Assembly: GCA_017445245.1 (NCBI GenBank)
Contig: JAFSUM010000036.1
Span: 99,153-144,636 of the forward strand
Source: Bacilli bacterium
Lineage (GTDB): Bacteria > Bacillota_I > Bacilli_A > RFN20 > CAG-826
Length of the DNA stretch: 45,484 nt
Direction: 5' to 3'
Shown here: piece after piece, positions 31,450 to 39,566 of the stretch
Layout of the letters: each line of letters opens with the position of its first letter
Position numbering within the stretch: position 1 is the first letter of the stretch
Translations under genes and position numbers: made by a program
The notes under the pieces: generated by a model
What the model saw: the letters and a program-made list of their open reading frames with translations, nothing else
Databases searched by the model: none
What the model was told of the DNA's origin: nothing

Positions 31450-31548
31450 AAATAAAAATGGCGTTTTTAGGTGCGCCACCACTGAGCGGACAGGTTTTAG
31501 GTCTCTGGCCCGACTGATGCAGGGGTATTAACGTCCCTCCTGCTAGAC
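31450..31548 (-). ncRNA. Candidate small RNA in the 428-bp gap 31202-31629
   Basis: On the minus strand -10 TATCAT (31560-31555) is followed by about 99 nt ending in a TGGCG/CGCCA hairpin and a T-rich tail TTTTTATTTT (31478-31449). The body has a bulged hairpin GCAGG-A-GG/CC-CCTGC (about 31543-31519) and further GC-rich pairing. No credible reading frame. I could not assign it to a known leader or riboswitch. The remainder of the gap, 31202-31449, shows nothing I can support; a 73-codon frame there looks non-coding. Confidence 0.38.
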
Positions 31549-31594
31549 ACCACTATGATACGCCGGGTATTGCATAAAAAATGACCCCCGGAAA

Positions 31595-31622
31595 AAACCA
31601 TCCTCGGGTTGGAGGATGGTTT
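31595..31622 (-). terminator. Terminator of the 518-aa surface protein gene
   Basis: Minus strand ACCATCCTC and GAGGATGGT form a perfect 9-bp stem, followed by T6; 8 nt after the stop. Confidence 0.92.
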
Positions 31623-31629
31623 GGAGAGC

Positions 31630-33186
31630 TTATTCGTGGGCCTTCTGGCGTTTGTGGAGAGTCAGCATTAATCCGCCGGCGGAGACTAGGCCTGCCACCA
31701 TAACCATGGCAATCACTAGGGCGTTTGAGGATGATTGGTGAACGCTTTCGAAGACGCCCTTGGCAAATAGCGACTCGGATGGGTCCCTGCCTAGGAAATC
31801 GGAAAAGGTGGATTTCCCGTATTTGCCAACGATATAGTCATATCTGGCCATCGCCTTCTCCTGATCGCTGCCGGAGGGGGTTAGGCCATCGACATCCCTT
31901 TCCGCGGCGGTGGTGTCACGTAAGATTGATAATTCGTTTTCGATGTTCGTGATACCCGCGATGTCGTTCCATAGCGCGGTGCTGGGGGCAATGGAGCCAC
32001 CGTTGCAGAGGGTATGGCCTTCCTCCTCGCTATTGATCGCGTCGACGATTTGCCTTGCGTATTCCCCTTCGGGAACAAGCTGGATGTGAGAGTCCTGTTT
32101 GCAAATGACCTCGTCGACCACCTCACCCATGGTCTTGAAGTTTGTGTAACCTTTGAAATCGCAGGCGTCATCGGAGTCGAAGGATAGATACCTCCATGTA
32201 TCGCCGGTCGTGTTTTGGGCTAGCGTATATCCGCCGTTGACTTTGCTGATTTTCCAATTGGTGGACGATAGGGTCACGCTTGGCGATGGGGCGGTCGATA
32301 TCCTTACACTATCATCGGAGCCAGAAGCGGCATCGCTATCGTTGATGAGGATGTATTTGGTGGGATCTCCGCCGACATCGATCGTCGTGGAAATCTCATA
32401 GGTATTATGCCCAACCAGGGTCAAGTCAAAGGGGAGCAACGCGTTGTTGGCGGAGGATAGGTCAATCCCGGCGGGATTGGCATCCGAAACCGCGACGTTT
32501 GACATACCATAGGAGAAATCGTGGTTGACGAGATAGAACCTACCTCCCTCGCCAATGCCCTCGGTCTGGGTGTAAATCTCCTCGTAGGCATAGGATAGCT
32601 TGACGTATCTCAAACGGCATATTTCTTCTGGGTCTGCCTCTGGATTTAAATCGGATATATAGATATATAGCTTTTTCACGGCATCCTTTTCCGATGCATT
32701 GGGCGTGAGATGCGCGTCGTGCACAATGTATTCGGTCGGTGGATCGTTTTTGCCCGGACCGGTTATGCATGTGGTCCGAGCAACCGGATCATCGTCCGCG
32801 TCGAGAAGCTGGAAATTGACATGGAAGCTATAGCTCTCTTTTTCCCTACATGCCCCACTGACGCTAACTACCACCGAGTCGGAAATAAGGCGGCAACCAT
32901 CGGGAATGAGATTGTCGAATTGAAGGTGTCGCCTATATCCGTTGCATGAGAAGTGAATGCACTCATCCCCTTCTTCCGTGACATTTGAGGACCAACCGTA
33001 GTCGCTGATTGCTTGTAGGGAATTAAAGTCATAAACCTCATCCTCAACCGTGGTTACCCCATTGCTTGTAGAGATCGTCGCTTGGACTGGAGTCACTTCC
33101 CTATTAACCCCAAAAGCCGCCACGGCTATGCCAGAGATGGCCAAGCCTGCGCAGGCGATCGCGATTTTACTGAATAATTTGTTCAT
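31630..33186 (-). CDS. Secreted, C-terminally membrane-anchored surface protein
   Basis: A 518-aa protein of unknown function. N-terminal signal peptide (about 1-28, AIACAGLAISGIAVAAFG). The body is rich in Asp, Ser and Thr and beta-strand-like, with a YDFNSLQAISDYGW opening resembling carbohydrate-binding or adhesin domains. The C-terminus is Ser-rich linker, hydrophobic stretch of about 22 residues (NALVIAMVMVAGLVSAGG) and basic tail LHKRQKAHE. This has the layout of a sortase signal but lacks LPxTG, so it is more likely a plain membrane anchor. AAGGGAG gives the start. Structured leader upstream. Confidence 0.78.
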   Translation of the reverse strand: MNKLFSKIAIACAGLAISGIAVAAFGVNREVTPVQATISTSNGVTTVEDEVYDFNSLQAISDYGWSSNVTEEGDECIHFSCNGYRRHLQFDNLIPDGCRLISDSVVVSVSGACREKESYSFHVNFQLLDADDDPVARTTCITGPGKNDPPTEYIVHDAHLTPNASEKDAVKKLYIYISDLNPEADPEEICRLRYVKLSYAYEEIYTQTEGIGEGGRFYLVNHDFSYGMSNVAVSDANPAGIDLSSANNALLPFDLTLVGHNTYEISTTIDVGGDPTKYILINDSDAASGSDDSVRISTAPSPSVTLSSTNWKISKVNGGYTLAQNTTGDTWRYLSFDSDDACDFKGYTNFKTMGEVVDEVICKQDSHIQLVPEGEYARQIVDAINSEEEGHTLCNGGSIAPSTALWNDIAGITNIENELSILRDTTAAERDVDGLTPSGSDQEKAMARYDYIVGKYGKSTFSDFLGRDPSESLFAKGVFESVHQSSSNALVIAMVMVAGLVSAGGLMLTLHKRQKAHE

Positions 33187-33224
33187 AGTACGTCTCCCTT
33201 CCCTTCACGGATATGAACGGCTCT

Positions 33225-33281
33225 CCTCCCGCCTTACCTAAGAGAGGGTGAGAGACCCTCTTCATGAAAGATGCCGGGAGG
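33225..33281 (-). promoter_or_regulatory. Nested hairpins in the leader of the surface protein gene
   Basis: A 7-bp outer stem (CCTCCCG/CGGGAGG) encloses a 7-bp inner stem (AGAGGGT/ACCCTCT, 5-nt loop), about 40 nt before the start codon. It may stabilise the mRNA or control translation. No riboswitch class recognised. Confidence 0.4.
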
Positions 33282-33538
33282 TATAATGCCTTGTTAGGGA
33301 ATAAACGGTTTTGGCGTCTTTGCCCCTTCGGAATAGATCATAGGCAAACTCTGTTTGATGTTCAAACTTTAACATTCCTATGAGTTTGTCTCTAGAAAAA
33401 CGTGCATCCGTGCGCGATGGGGCTTTCATCGCAGCGCTTCCACTTTCTCTATCTGCCCCGAAAAAGAGAAAAGACCTTCTTCGCGGAAGGCCAAAAACCG
33501 AGAAAAAAACAGCCGATCAACGCTGGTTTTCCAAGAAA

Positions 33539-33572
33539 AAACGTCCTTGATCGTACTGTATCAAGAACGTAT
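33539..33572 (-). terminator. Terminator of tRNA-Ser
   Basis: Minus strand 11-bp stem ACGTTCTTGAT/ATCAAGGACGT (one G-U) followed by T6, directly after the tRNA. Confidence 0.92.
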
Positions 33573-33580
33573 TAGTCATT

Positions 33581-33672
33581 TGGCGGAGGCGAAGAGATTC
33601 GAACTCTTGCTGGAGCATAACCCCACTGTCGGTTTTCAAGACCGATCCCTTCAACCGCTTGGGTACGCCTCC
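33581..33672 (-). tRNA. tRNA-Ser (TGA)
   Basis: A 92-nt class II tRNA with a long variable arm. Acceptor GGAGGCG/CGCCTCC, anticodon loop CTTGAAA giving TGA, T-loop TTCGAAT, encoded GCCA. Confidence 0.97.
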
Positions 33673-33713
33673 GAGCGGAAAAGATTTTGTCTTTTTCTCC
33701 CCTGCTTGTCAAC

Positions 33714-33744
33714 AAAGCAAAAGGAGCCAGGCTTCCCTGACTCC
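33714..33744 (-). terminator. Terminator between tRNA-Thr and tRNA-Ser
   Basis: Minus strand GGAGTCAGG-GAAG-CCTGGCTCC (9 bp, one G-U, GAAG loop) followed by TTTTGCTTTG. Confidence 0.82.
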
Positions 33745-33755
33745 GATTCATCGAT

Positions 33756-33829
33756 TGGTGCCCCCACCCTTAGTCGAAAAGAGGTTTGATCCTTACCATG
33801 GATCCGTTCTACCGCTGAACTATAGGGGC
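33756..33829 (-). tRNA. tRNA-Thr (GGT)
   Basis: A 74-nt tRNA: acceptor GCCCCTA/TGGGGGC, D-arm GTTC/GAAC, anticodon stem GATCC/GGATC with loop ATGGTAA giving GGT, T-loop TTCGACT, ACCA end. Assigned from the anticodon. Confidence 0.93.
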
Positions 33830-33872
33830 GGTATTGCCAGGGAGCTCGCTACAAACTCGACCGGCAAGTGAG

Positions 33873-33901
33873 ATTATATGCATCCGTCTCCCTTCACGCA
33901 A
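33873..33901 (-). promoter_or_regulatory. Promoter of tRNA-Thr
   Basis: Minus strand -35 TTGCGT (33901-33896), 17-bp spacer, -10 TATAAT (33878-33873). Confidence 0.78.
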
Positions 33902-33992
33902 CAAGGAAATTCGTTAGGCCGCCACCCCTGCCAAAAGAACACGGCCACTCCTAACAATTTTGCCTTTCCCTTTAGGGAAGAAAAGAACAGTC

Positions 33993-34026
33993 CAAAAGAA
34001 AAGCCCTAATAGAAATCCATCAGGGC
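33993..34026 (-). terminator. Terminator of the 191-aa secreted protein gene
   Basis: Minus strand GCCCTGAT/ATTAGGGC 8-bp stem followed by TTTTCTTTT. Confidence 0.85.
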
Positions 34027-34044
34027 AAGCAAACAAGATAGACG

Positions 34045-34620
34045 TTAGCAATGGAAGACGATTTTTATCGAATCGATGATGATTTCGTCGCCAAAATTGC
34101 TATAGCAGTCCAAAGAGAATTCGTAGAAGATATAGCCTTCTTCTTTCGCGAGGGCATAATCAGGTTTTACGTTTTGATATACGCCGTTGATAGAATAGTT
34201 GACGACGGATTTGTCAAAATCGATTACCGCACGGTCTTCTAATTTGAAGGTTATGAACGAGCACTCCCACCCTGCGGAGGTGAACTCGGCGATATGGCCG
34301 TTTGCACCGAAAGAGAAGGAGTCCTCTGCCCCTATAATATAAGTCAGCAAATCATCGCCCTTCGAATCGGCGGTATCAAAGTCATAAAGACCGCCGATGA
34401 CTTTGTCACCATGGAAGTGAAGCGGATAAGCATAATAATTCTCATCATAGGTACCAACTTGCATGTTGCTTCCATCGAGAACGATGGTATGGGTGGGCGT
34501 CAATACAGGTTCGGCGAAGATCGCCAAAGCTCCCGAATTCGCACTGAGGGCAAACGCACCGACAGCTAATGCCATGACACCCGCGGCAACACCGAGGAAG
34601 ATGGTTCTATTTTTCTTCAT
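34045..34620 (-). CDS. Secreted protein of unknown function, 191 aa
   Basis: An N-terminal signal peptide or anchor (about 7-35, FLGVAAGVMALAVGAFALSA) is followed by a domain of about 150 residues that is beta-rich and acidic, with no motif I recognise. The motif HTIVLDGSNMQ at the start of the domain is seen in small cell-surface proteins of uncultured Bacilli. AAGGAG gives the start. It has its own promoter 60 bp downstream of rimO. Confidence 0.72.
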   Translation of the reverse strand: MKKNRTIFLGVAAGVMALAVGAFALSANSGALAIFAEPVLTPTHTIVLDGSNMQVGTYDENYYAYPLHFHGDKVIGGLYDFDTADSKGDDLLTYIIGAEDSFSFGANGHIAEFTSAGWECSFITFKLEDRAVIDFDKSVVNYSINGVYQNVKPDYALAKEEGYIFYEFSLDCYSNFGDEIIIDSIKIVFHC

Positions 34621-34649
34621 AAGAAAACTCCTTATAAGACCTGAATTAT

Positions 34650-34678
34650 TAAATAGTAAGACGACGAAAAACCAACAA
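34650..34678 (-). promoter_or_regulatory. Promoter of the 191-aa secreted protein gene
   Basis: Minus strand -35 TTGTTG (34678-34673), 17-bp spacer, -10 TATTTA (34655-34650). Confidence 0.5.
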
Positions 34679-34682
34679 GATG

Positions 34683-35981
34683 TTACGCGCTTTCGACAAG
34701 CGTCCCGTAAAGGTCATAGACGAAGGCGCTATCGATACGGACCTTCACTACTTCTCCTAGTTCCAGTTCCCTATCGGAAACGAAATAAATGCTCCCGTCG
34801 ATATCATCGGGCGCGTTCCAATACGAACGCAACAGGTATTCGTTCTTTTTGCTCCCCCTACCGATGACGAGGCCTTCCATGACTTCGCCGATACGGGCTT
34901 TGTTATTCGCATAAGAGATTTTCCGCTGCAACGCCATCAGCTCGTTCATGCGGCGCTGCTTGGTAGAAGGACGGACGCGGTGAGGAAGCGTGGCCCCATA
35001 GGTTCCTTCTTCGGGCGAATAGGTAAAGCACCCCATATGGTCGAAGCGGATGTCTTCGAGGAACTTTAGCGTCTGGCGTTGGTCTTCGATTGTCTCGCCA
35101 GAGAACCCGGCGATAAGCGTCGTCCGCAATACGGCATCGGGGCACTTTTCCCGGATCTTCTTGAAGAGGGCGACTGTCTCCTTTTGGTCGCAATGCCGCT
35201 TCATGAGTTTGAGTAGCTTATCCGAAGCGCACTGGACGGGAATGTCGAAATAATGGGCGATGATCTTACTCGACGCGATGAGATCGATCAGTTCGTCCGA
35301 TATCTCGCTAGGATAGAGATAAAGAAGGCGGATCGAATAGAAACCGATTTCCTCCAAGGCGCGAAGCAAATCGCAAATGGAAGGCTTTTTGCCAGGGAAA
35401 TCGCTGCCATAGATGGTCGTATCCTGGCTGATTAAGGAAATTTCCTTCACGCCGTCCTCTTTTAGTTTCTTCGCTTCCGTAAGAATCTCTTCGTAAGGCC
35501 TAGAAACAAATCGACCCCGAATGAAAGGGATCGCACAGAAAGAACAGAAATTGTTGCAGCCTTCGCTGATGCGTAGATACGCCGTAAAAGGCGCGGTCGA
35601 AACGACGCGGCGAAGCGGGTTCATCGGGGCAATGGTATCTTCGCCCGTAAGCGTGCGCAGGTACTCGTGCAGGTGCGCGTAATCCTTAATGGGAACAATT
35701 AAATCGGCCTCGGGAAGCAATTCCTTTAATTCATCCCCATATCGCTCCGCAAGGCAACCGACAACGATGACCTTGCCCGCATTTTGGGCGAGCTCGAGGA
35801 TCTTGTCGATCGATTCGCGTTTGGCCGATTCGATGAAACCGCACGTGTTGACGATAATAAAATCGGCCTCTTCCGCATTGGAGGTGAACGCGAACCGGTC
35901 ATGCGGGAACATGGCCAGGATCATCTCGGAATCAACGAGATTCTTCGCGCAACCTAACGAGACGAGGCCGACTTTGGTCAT
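34683..35981 (-). CDS. rimO: Ribosomal protein S12 methylthiotransferase RimO
   Basis: A 432-aa radical-SAM enzyme that adds a methylthio group to a conserved Asp of ribosomal protein S12. The N-terminal domain binds the auxiliary 4Fe-4S cluster through C11, C47 and C76; the radical-SAM domain has C142-x3-C146-x2-C149; a TRAM domain closes the protein (about 370-432). SLGCAKNLVDSE at the start distinguishes it from MiaB. It begins 5 bp after the malQ stop and is the last gene of the long operon. No hairpin terminator directly follows. Confidence 0.96.
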   Translation of the reverse strand: MTKVGLVSLGCAKNLVDSEMILAMFPHDRFAFTSNAEEADFIIVNTCGFIESAKRESIDKILELAQNAGKVIVVGCLAERYGDELKELLPEADLIVPIKDYAHLHEYLRTLTGEDTIAPMNPLRRVVSTAPFTAYLRISEGCNNFCSFCAIPFIRGRFVSRPYEEILTEAKKLKEDGVKEISLISQDTTIYGSDFPGKKPSICDLLRALEEIGFYSIRLLYLYPSEISDELIDLIASSKIIAHYFDIPVQCASDKLLKLMKRHCDQKETVALFKKIREKCPDAVLRTTLIAGFSGETIEDQRQTLKFLEDIRFDHMGCFTYSPEEGTYGATLPHRVRPSTKQRRMNELMALQRKISYANNKARIGEVMEGLVIGRGSKKNEYLLRSYWNAPDDIDGSIYFVSDRELELGEVVKVRIDSAFVYDLYGTLVESA

Positions 35982-35986
35982 AAAAG

Positions 35987-37459
35987 TTAAAGGCGATCGG
36001 AATCCTTGAGGGACTGCTTAAGGAACTTCTTACGCGCAAGGAAGGGCGTGAAAGAAGGCAAGCGGTACGTCCAGTTACGGTCATCGACCGTGCCAGGGAC
36101 GTTCGTGCGGTAAGACACATCCTGATTGAGGATATCCTGCATCGACAAGACGGCGAGCTTGGCCGGCTTGCGGAGGCAGTATGTCATCATGCGGTCAACC
36201 GCAGAGCCAAGGACGATACCCATTTCGCCAAGGCGGTGTAACCACGCGCCTTGTTCGGATTCGGGCATCAAATAGAAATAGGACTGCATCGTGTCGTTAT
36301 CGTGCGTATCGAGATAAGCGACCGAATTGACGCGGTTCCAGTCTCCCTTATGCTTGAGTTCGCAGTCTTCAAAAGTGAATTGGATGACGTTCATGCCCGG
36401 GAAGTTGTAATGGTCGCGTAGGACCAAGACTTCGTCGCGGAGGTCGCCGAGGTCTTCGGCGATGATCTCAAGGTCAGGATATTTGCCGAGCAACAAATCG
36501 AAGAATTTGTATCCGGGCGGTTCTTTCCAGACGCCGTCCACGGCCGTCGGGCAGGAAGCAGGGATTTCCCAATACGTATCGAAGGCGCGGAAATGGTCGA
36601 GGCGGAGGATATCGTAAAGACCGGCATTCAGATGGATGCGGTTGATGATGAAACCGAAATCGTTTTCCTCGAGTTTCTTCCAGTCGTAGATCGGGTTGCC
36701 CCAACGCTGGCCGACCGCGGAGAAATAATCGGGCGGTACGCCGGCGACGACGGTGGGATTATGGGTCTCGGGGTCGAGGAGGAAGGTATCCTGATTCGAC
36801 CAGACGTCGCAGGAATCGAAGCCGACATAGAAGGGAATGTCGCCGATAATCTTGATGTTCTTCTCTTTCGCGTATTGATGAATCGCGTCCCATTGACGGT
36901 AAAGGACCATCTGCAGCCAGATTTCGAAGAGGACGTCTTCTTGGTCTTTCTTCGGGAGAGCGGGACGGGTCTTGATCCAATCCTGCGCAGCCTTCGGCCA
37001 CTGATCCCAGGAAGAAGGATAACGGCGTTTGAAGGTCATGAAGACCGCCCAATCGTTAACCCAGGGGTGAGAAGAGGCGAATTCATCGATCGCTCCCCTA
37101 CCGTTCTTGCGAAGGTCGTTTTTAAAGGCCTTCTTCAAATACGGGAACTTGAAGGCTTTGACCGCGTTATAGTTGACGCGGGGCTGACGCGCATTGAAGG
37201 CGGGTACTCTCTTCAAGAGGCCTTCTTCGGTCAAGCCGTCGAGGTCGACGAACTGCTCGTCGATCGCAAAGCTTGAATAAGGCTGATACGGCGAATTGCC
37301 ATAGCCCAAGGGGTTTAGGGGGAGGATTTGCCAGACGCGGAAACCCATTCCATCGAGATGGTCGATGAAGCGTTTCGCGTTCTTGCCAAAGTCTCCGATG
37401 CCATGCCGCGAAGGCAAAGCGGTGACGGATAAGAGGATTCCGGCGGATCTTTCGTTCAT
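35987..37459 (-). CDS. malQ: 4-alpha-glucanotransferase (amylomaltase)
   Basis: A 490-aa GH77 enzyme that transfers alpha-1,4-glucan segments between malto-oligosaccharides, releasing glucose. It has ERSAGILLSVTALPSRHGIGDFG at the N-terminus (two short halves), DIPFYVGFDSCDVW, LRLDHFRAFDTYW (nucleophile Asp), EDLGDL (acid Glu) and DTHDNDT. Start ATG 37459 has AGGAGGT directly upstream; a frame from 37489 would translate that site. Sits 23 bp after the YwaF-like gene, within the gal operon. Confidence 0.96.
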   Translation of the reverse strand: MNERSAGILLSVTALPSRHGIGDFGKNAKRFIDHLDGMGFRVWQILPLNPLGYGNSPYQPYSSFAIDEQFVDLDGLTEEGLLKRVPAFNARQPRVNYNAVKAFKFPYLKKAFKNDLRKNGRGAIDEFASSHPWVNDWAVFMTFKRRYPSSWDQWPKAAQDWIKTRPALPKKDQEDVLFEIWLQMVLYRQWDAIHQYAKEKNIKIIGDIPFYVGFDSCDVWSNQDTFLLDPETHNPTVVAGVPPDYFSAVGQRWGNPIYDWKKLEENDFGFIINRIHLNAGLYDILRLDHFRAFDTYWEIPASCPTAVDGVWKEPPGYKFFDLLLGKYPDLEIIAEDLGDLRDEVLVLRDHYNFPGMNVIQFTFEDCELKHKGDWNRVNSVAYLDTHDNDTMQSYFYLMPESEQGAWLHRLGEMGIVLGSAVDRMMTYCLRKPAKLAVLSMQDILNQDVSYRTNVPGTVDDRNWTYRLPSFTPFLARKKFLKQSLKDSDRL

Positions 37460-37482
37460 ATGTAAGTTACCTCCTGAATAGT

Positions 37483-38400
37483 TTAGCACTTATTCTTGCG
37501 CGCGTTGCGGCGCATTTTTCGCTTTTGTTTGTAGGTGAGCCAACCGATACGCGTTCCCTTGGGATCCGCGAGGAAGAGCATGATAGGCCCGATGATGTAA
37601 GTTCCTAGATAAAGGGCCGGAATCATCCATAGGACCGGCACGAAATAAGTGACCCCATCGATATTGTAGGAAAGAAGATACGGGAACCAGAACGGATAGA
37701 GGGAACCGAGGATGGTTTTATCGAATTTCGCCTGCGGGCCGAACTGCATCGATTCGTTGGAACCCTGACGGCCAAAGATACCATTCGGGCCGAACCATTC
37801 GCCGATATAGCCGGGAAGGCGGAGCAACGGTCCGCAGATAACGCAGTGCAAGGCGATGATGAACAAGGCAAAACCAAAGCAAAGCGGAATCGCCCAGAGA
37901 CGGCGGAATTCCAGTTTGTGAAGGCCCGACGCCACCATGCATAGCGGGGCGATGAGAATCAAAAGATGGCAGAGGTAGAAACGGATGCATTCGAGCACGT
38001 AAGTCAGCCCATCGAGATAAGTCGCCTCGACGGCCGTCGTCGGCCAAAAGAAGACCAAAATGCCCGAAAGCACCCCGATATAAAAGAAATAGTCGCGGAG
38101 ATATTTGTTCTTCGAAAGATACATTAACGGGCCAAAAAGCACGAAGAAGGCGCATAGATTGGGCACGCCCGAAGCCGATAGGGAATAGGGCCAACGCTCA
38201 AAATAATAAAGCGTGAATTGTTTGACGAAATGCAAAGCGAAATTCGCCCAGACCAACGCCAAGATAAAACGATGCGCGAATCGCGGACCTTTCTTCTTAC
38301 AAAGGAACACCGACAAGGTAGCCAAGAGGGCCATGCCAAAAATCGCGACGAAATAATAGATACCGAAATAACGAACGTGGGGGACCGCGAAAAGAATCAT
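37483..38400 (-). CDS. YwaF/TMEM164-like integral membrane protein
   Basis: A 305-aa protein with about seven hydrophobic segments and the motif FVKQFTLYYFERWPYSLSASG-type first conserved block (residues 58-78 region), LCHLLILIAP and LLSYNIDG later, as in the YwaF family; the eukaryotic relative TMEM164 is a membrane acyltransferase. A catalytic role here is only possible. The basic tail KQKRKMRRNARKNK is cytoplasmic. It overlaps galK by 4 bp, so it is translationally coupled to galactose genes. Confidence 0.75.
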   Translation of the reverse strand: MILFAVPHVRYFGIYYFVAIFGMALLATLSVFLCKKKGPRFAHRFILALVWANFALHFVKQFTLYYFERWPYSLSASGVPNLCAFFVLFGPLMYLSKNKYLRDYFFYIGVLSGILVFFWPTTAVEATYLDGLTYVLECIRFYLCHLLILIAPLCMVASGLHKLEFRRLWAIPLCFGFALFIIALHCVICGPLLRLPGYIGEWFGPNGIFGRQGSNESMQFGPQAKFDKTILGSLYPFWFPYLLSYNIDGVTYFVPVLWMIPALYLGTYIIGPIMLFLADPKGTRIGWLTYKQKRKMRRNARKNKC

Positions 38401-39566
38401 TCGACTTCTCTTGCTCCGCCAGGATCTAGATGGAGGCTAACGACGTTCTTCTTGCCGTAATACTTGGCCATGTTCTTCTTGAACTCGGCTTCGTCATCGG
38501 GATAGACAAAGCAGAGGATGCTGCCCGCAAAGCCACCGCCGACGATGCGGCAGCCACCATGCCCAATGATGCCGTTGGCCACGTCGATTGCCTGTTGGGG
38601 CGAACCATCGTAATGGCCGGGGGCAAAGGTGTTGTTCAATAAGGTTTGACTCGAATATTGGGAAAGACGAATCTGTTGGAGGAAGGTATCGCAGTTACGT
38701 TCTTCCAAGGCTTTCTTCGCTTCTTTGACACGCTGGCACTCGTCATAGAAATGCTGGGCCCGCATCTTGGCAACATCGGTGACGCCTGAGCAAGGCTGGG
38801 ACACGTTTTGGAGGAACGTCTTCATGTCCGCGTCGCCGAGCTGCTCGATGCCCATCAGGTTATGGGCAACCGAGAACATGTCGGCCGGGATCGAGGCGTA
38901 ATAGGCGGTGAGGCCTGCATGGCTACCACCCGTATTCACGAGGACCATGTGAAGCGGCAAGGTATATTCGACCGGTTCGATTTTGATATCGTCCGGGTTT
39001 TTGAAATCGAGGAAGAGGAGGCCGCCATAGCAGACACCGATCTGATCGAGTAGTCCACAGGGCTTACCGAAGTAGACGTTTTCCGCGAACTGGCTGATCT
39101 TGGCCATCGCGAAGGCACCGATTTTCCCGTCGTTATATAAGACGTTTAGAATTTGGCAGAACAACGCTTCAACCGCCGCAGAAGAAGACAATCCGCTTCC
39201 GGCGGGGAGGTCACTGCAGATGGCCGCGGTAAAGCCGCCGATGTTATAGCCTTGCTGGGTGAACTTGACCAAAATGCCCTTGAGGATTCCGATCGTCGTT
39301 CCGAGTTCGCCCTTCTTCAACTTCAATTCATCGAGATGGAAGAGGAACGGGGCAAAGCCTTTGGAGACGACGCGAATCGCCCCATCCTTGTTGGGGGCCA
39401 CCGCCGCTGTCAAGCCGAGATCGATGCCGCCGACCAGGCAAAGCCCGCCTTGGTGATCGGTGTGGTTACCGATGACCTCAACGCGGCCATGGGAGAAGAA
39501 GATACGCGTCTTCGCCTTGCCGAATTCTTCTTTGTATAGTTCACGTGCTTCGTCTTTGAGAATCAT
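38397..39566 (-). CDS. galK: Galactokinase
   Basis: A 389-aa GHMP kinase that phosphorylates galactose at C1 (Leloir pathway). The galactokinase signature GRVEVIGNHTDHQGG is at 27-41, the ATP-binding loop LPAGSGLSSSA at 120-130, and the late GGGFAGSILC motif near 350. The common signature has GE-HTDY; here GNHTDHQ is a variant also seen in Firmicutes. Its start overlaps galT by 4 bp. Confidence 0.96.
   Translation of the reverse strand: MILKDEARELYKEEFGKAKTRIFFSHGRVEVIGNHTDHQGGLCLVGGIDLGLTAAVAPNKDGAIRVVSKGFAPFLFHLDELKLKKGELGTTIGILKGILVKFTQQGYNIGGFTAAICSDLPAGSGLSSSAAVEALFCQILNVLYNDGKIGAFAMAKISQFAENVYFGKPCGLLDQIGVCYGGLLFLDFKNPDDIKIEPVEYTLPLHMVLVNTGGSHAGLTAYYASIPADMFSVAHNLMGIEQLGDADMKTFLQNVSQPCSGVTDVAKMRAQHFYDECQRVKEAKKALEERNCDTFLQQIRLSQYSSQTLLNNTFAPGHYDGSPQQAIDVANGIIGHGGCRIVGGGFAGSILCFVYPDDEAEFKKNMAKYYGKKNVVSLHLDPGGAREVE

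Larger units (their letters stand above)
33187..33580. other. Intergenic region between the surface protein and tRNA-Ser
   Basis: No gene. It holds the leader of the surface protein with nested dyads: CCTCCCG 33225-33231 with CGGGAGG 33275-33281, enclosing AGAGGGT 33243-33249 with ACCCTCT 33255-33261. A plus-strand TATAAT at 33282-33288 lies at its edge. Beyond 33470 there is a CCTTC/GAAGG hairpin (33475-33489) and the tRNA-Ser terminator at 33539-33572. The stretch 33300-33460 shows no feature I can name. Confidence 0.5.
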
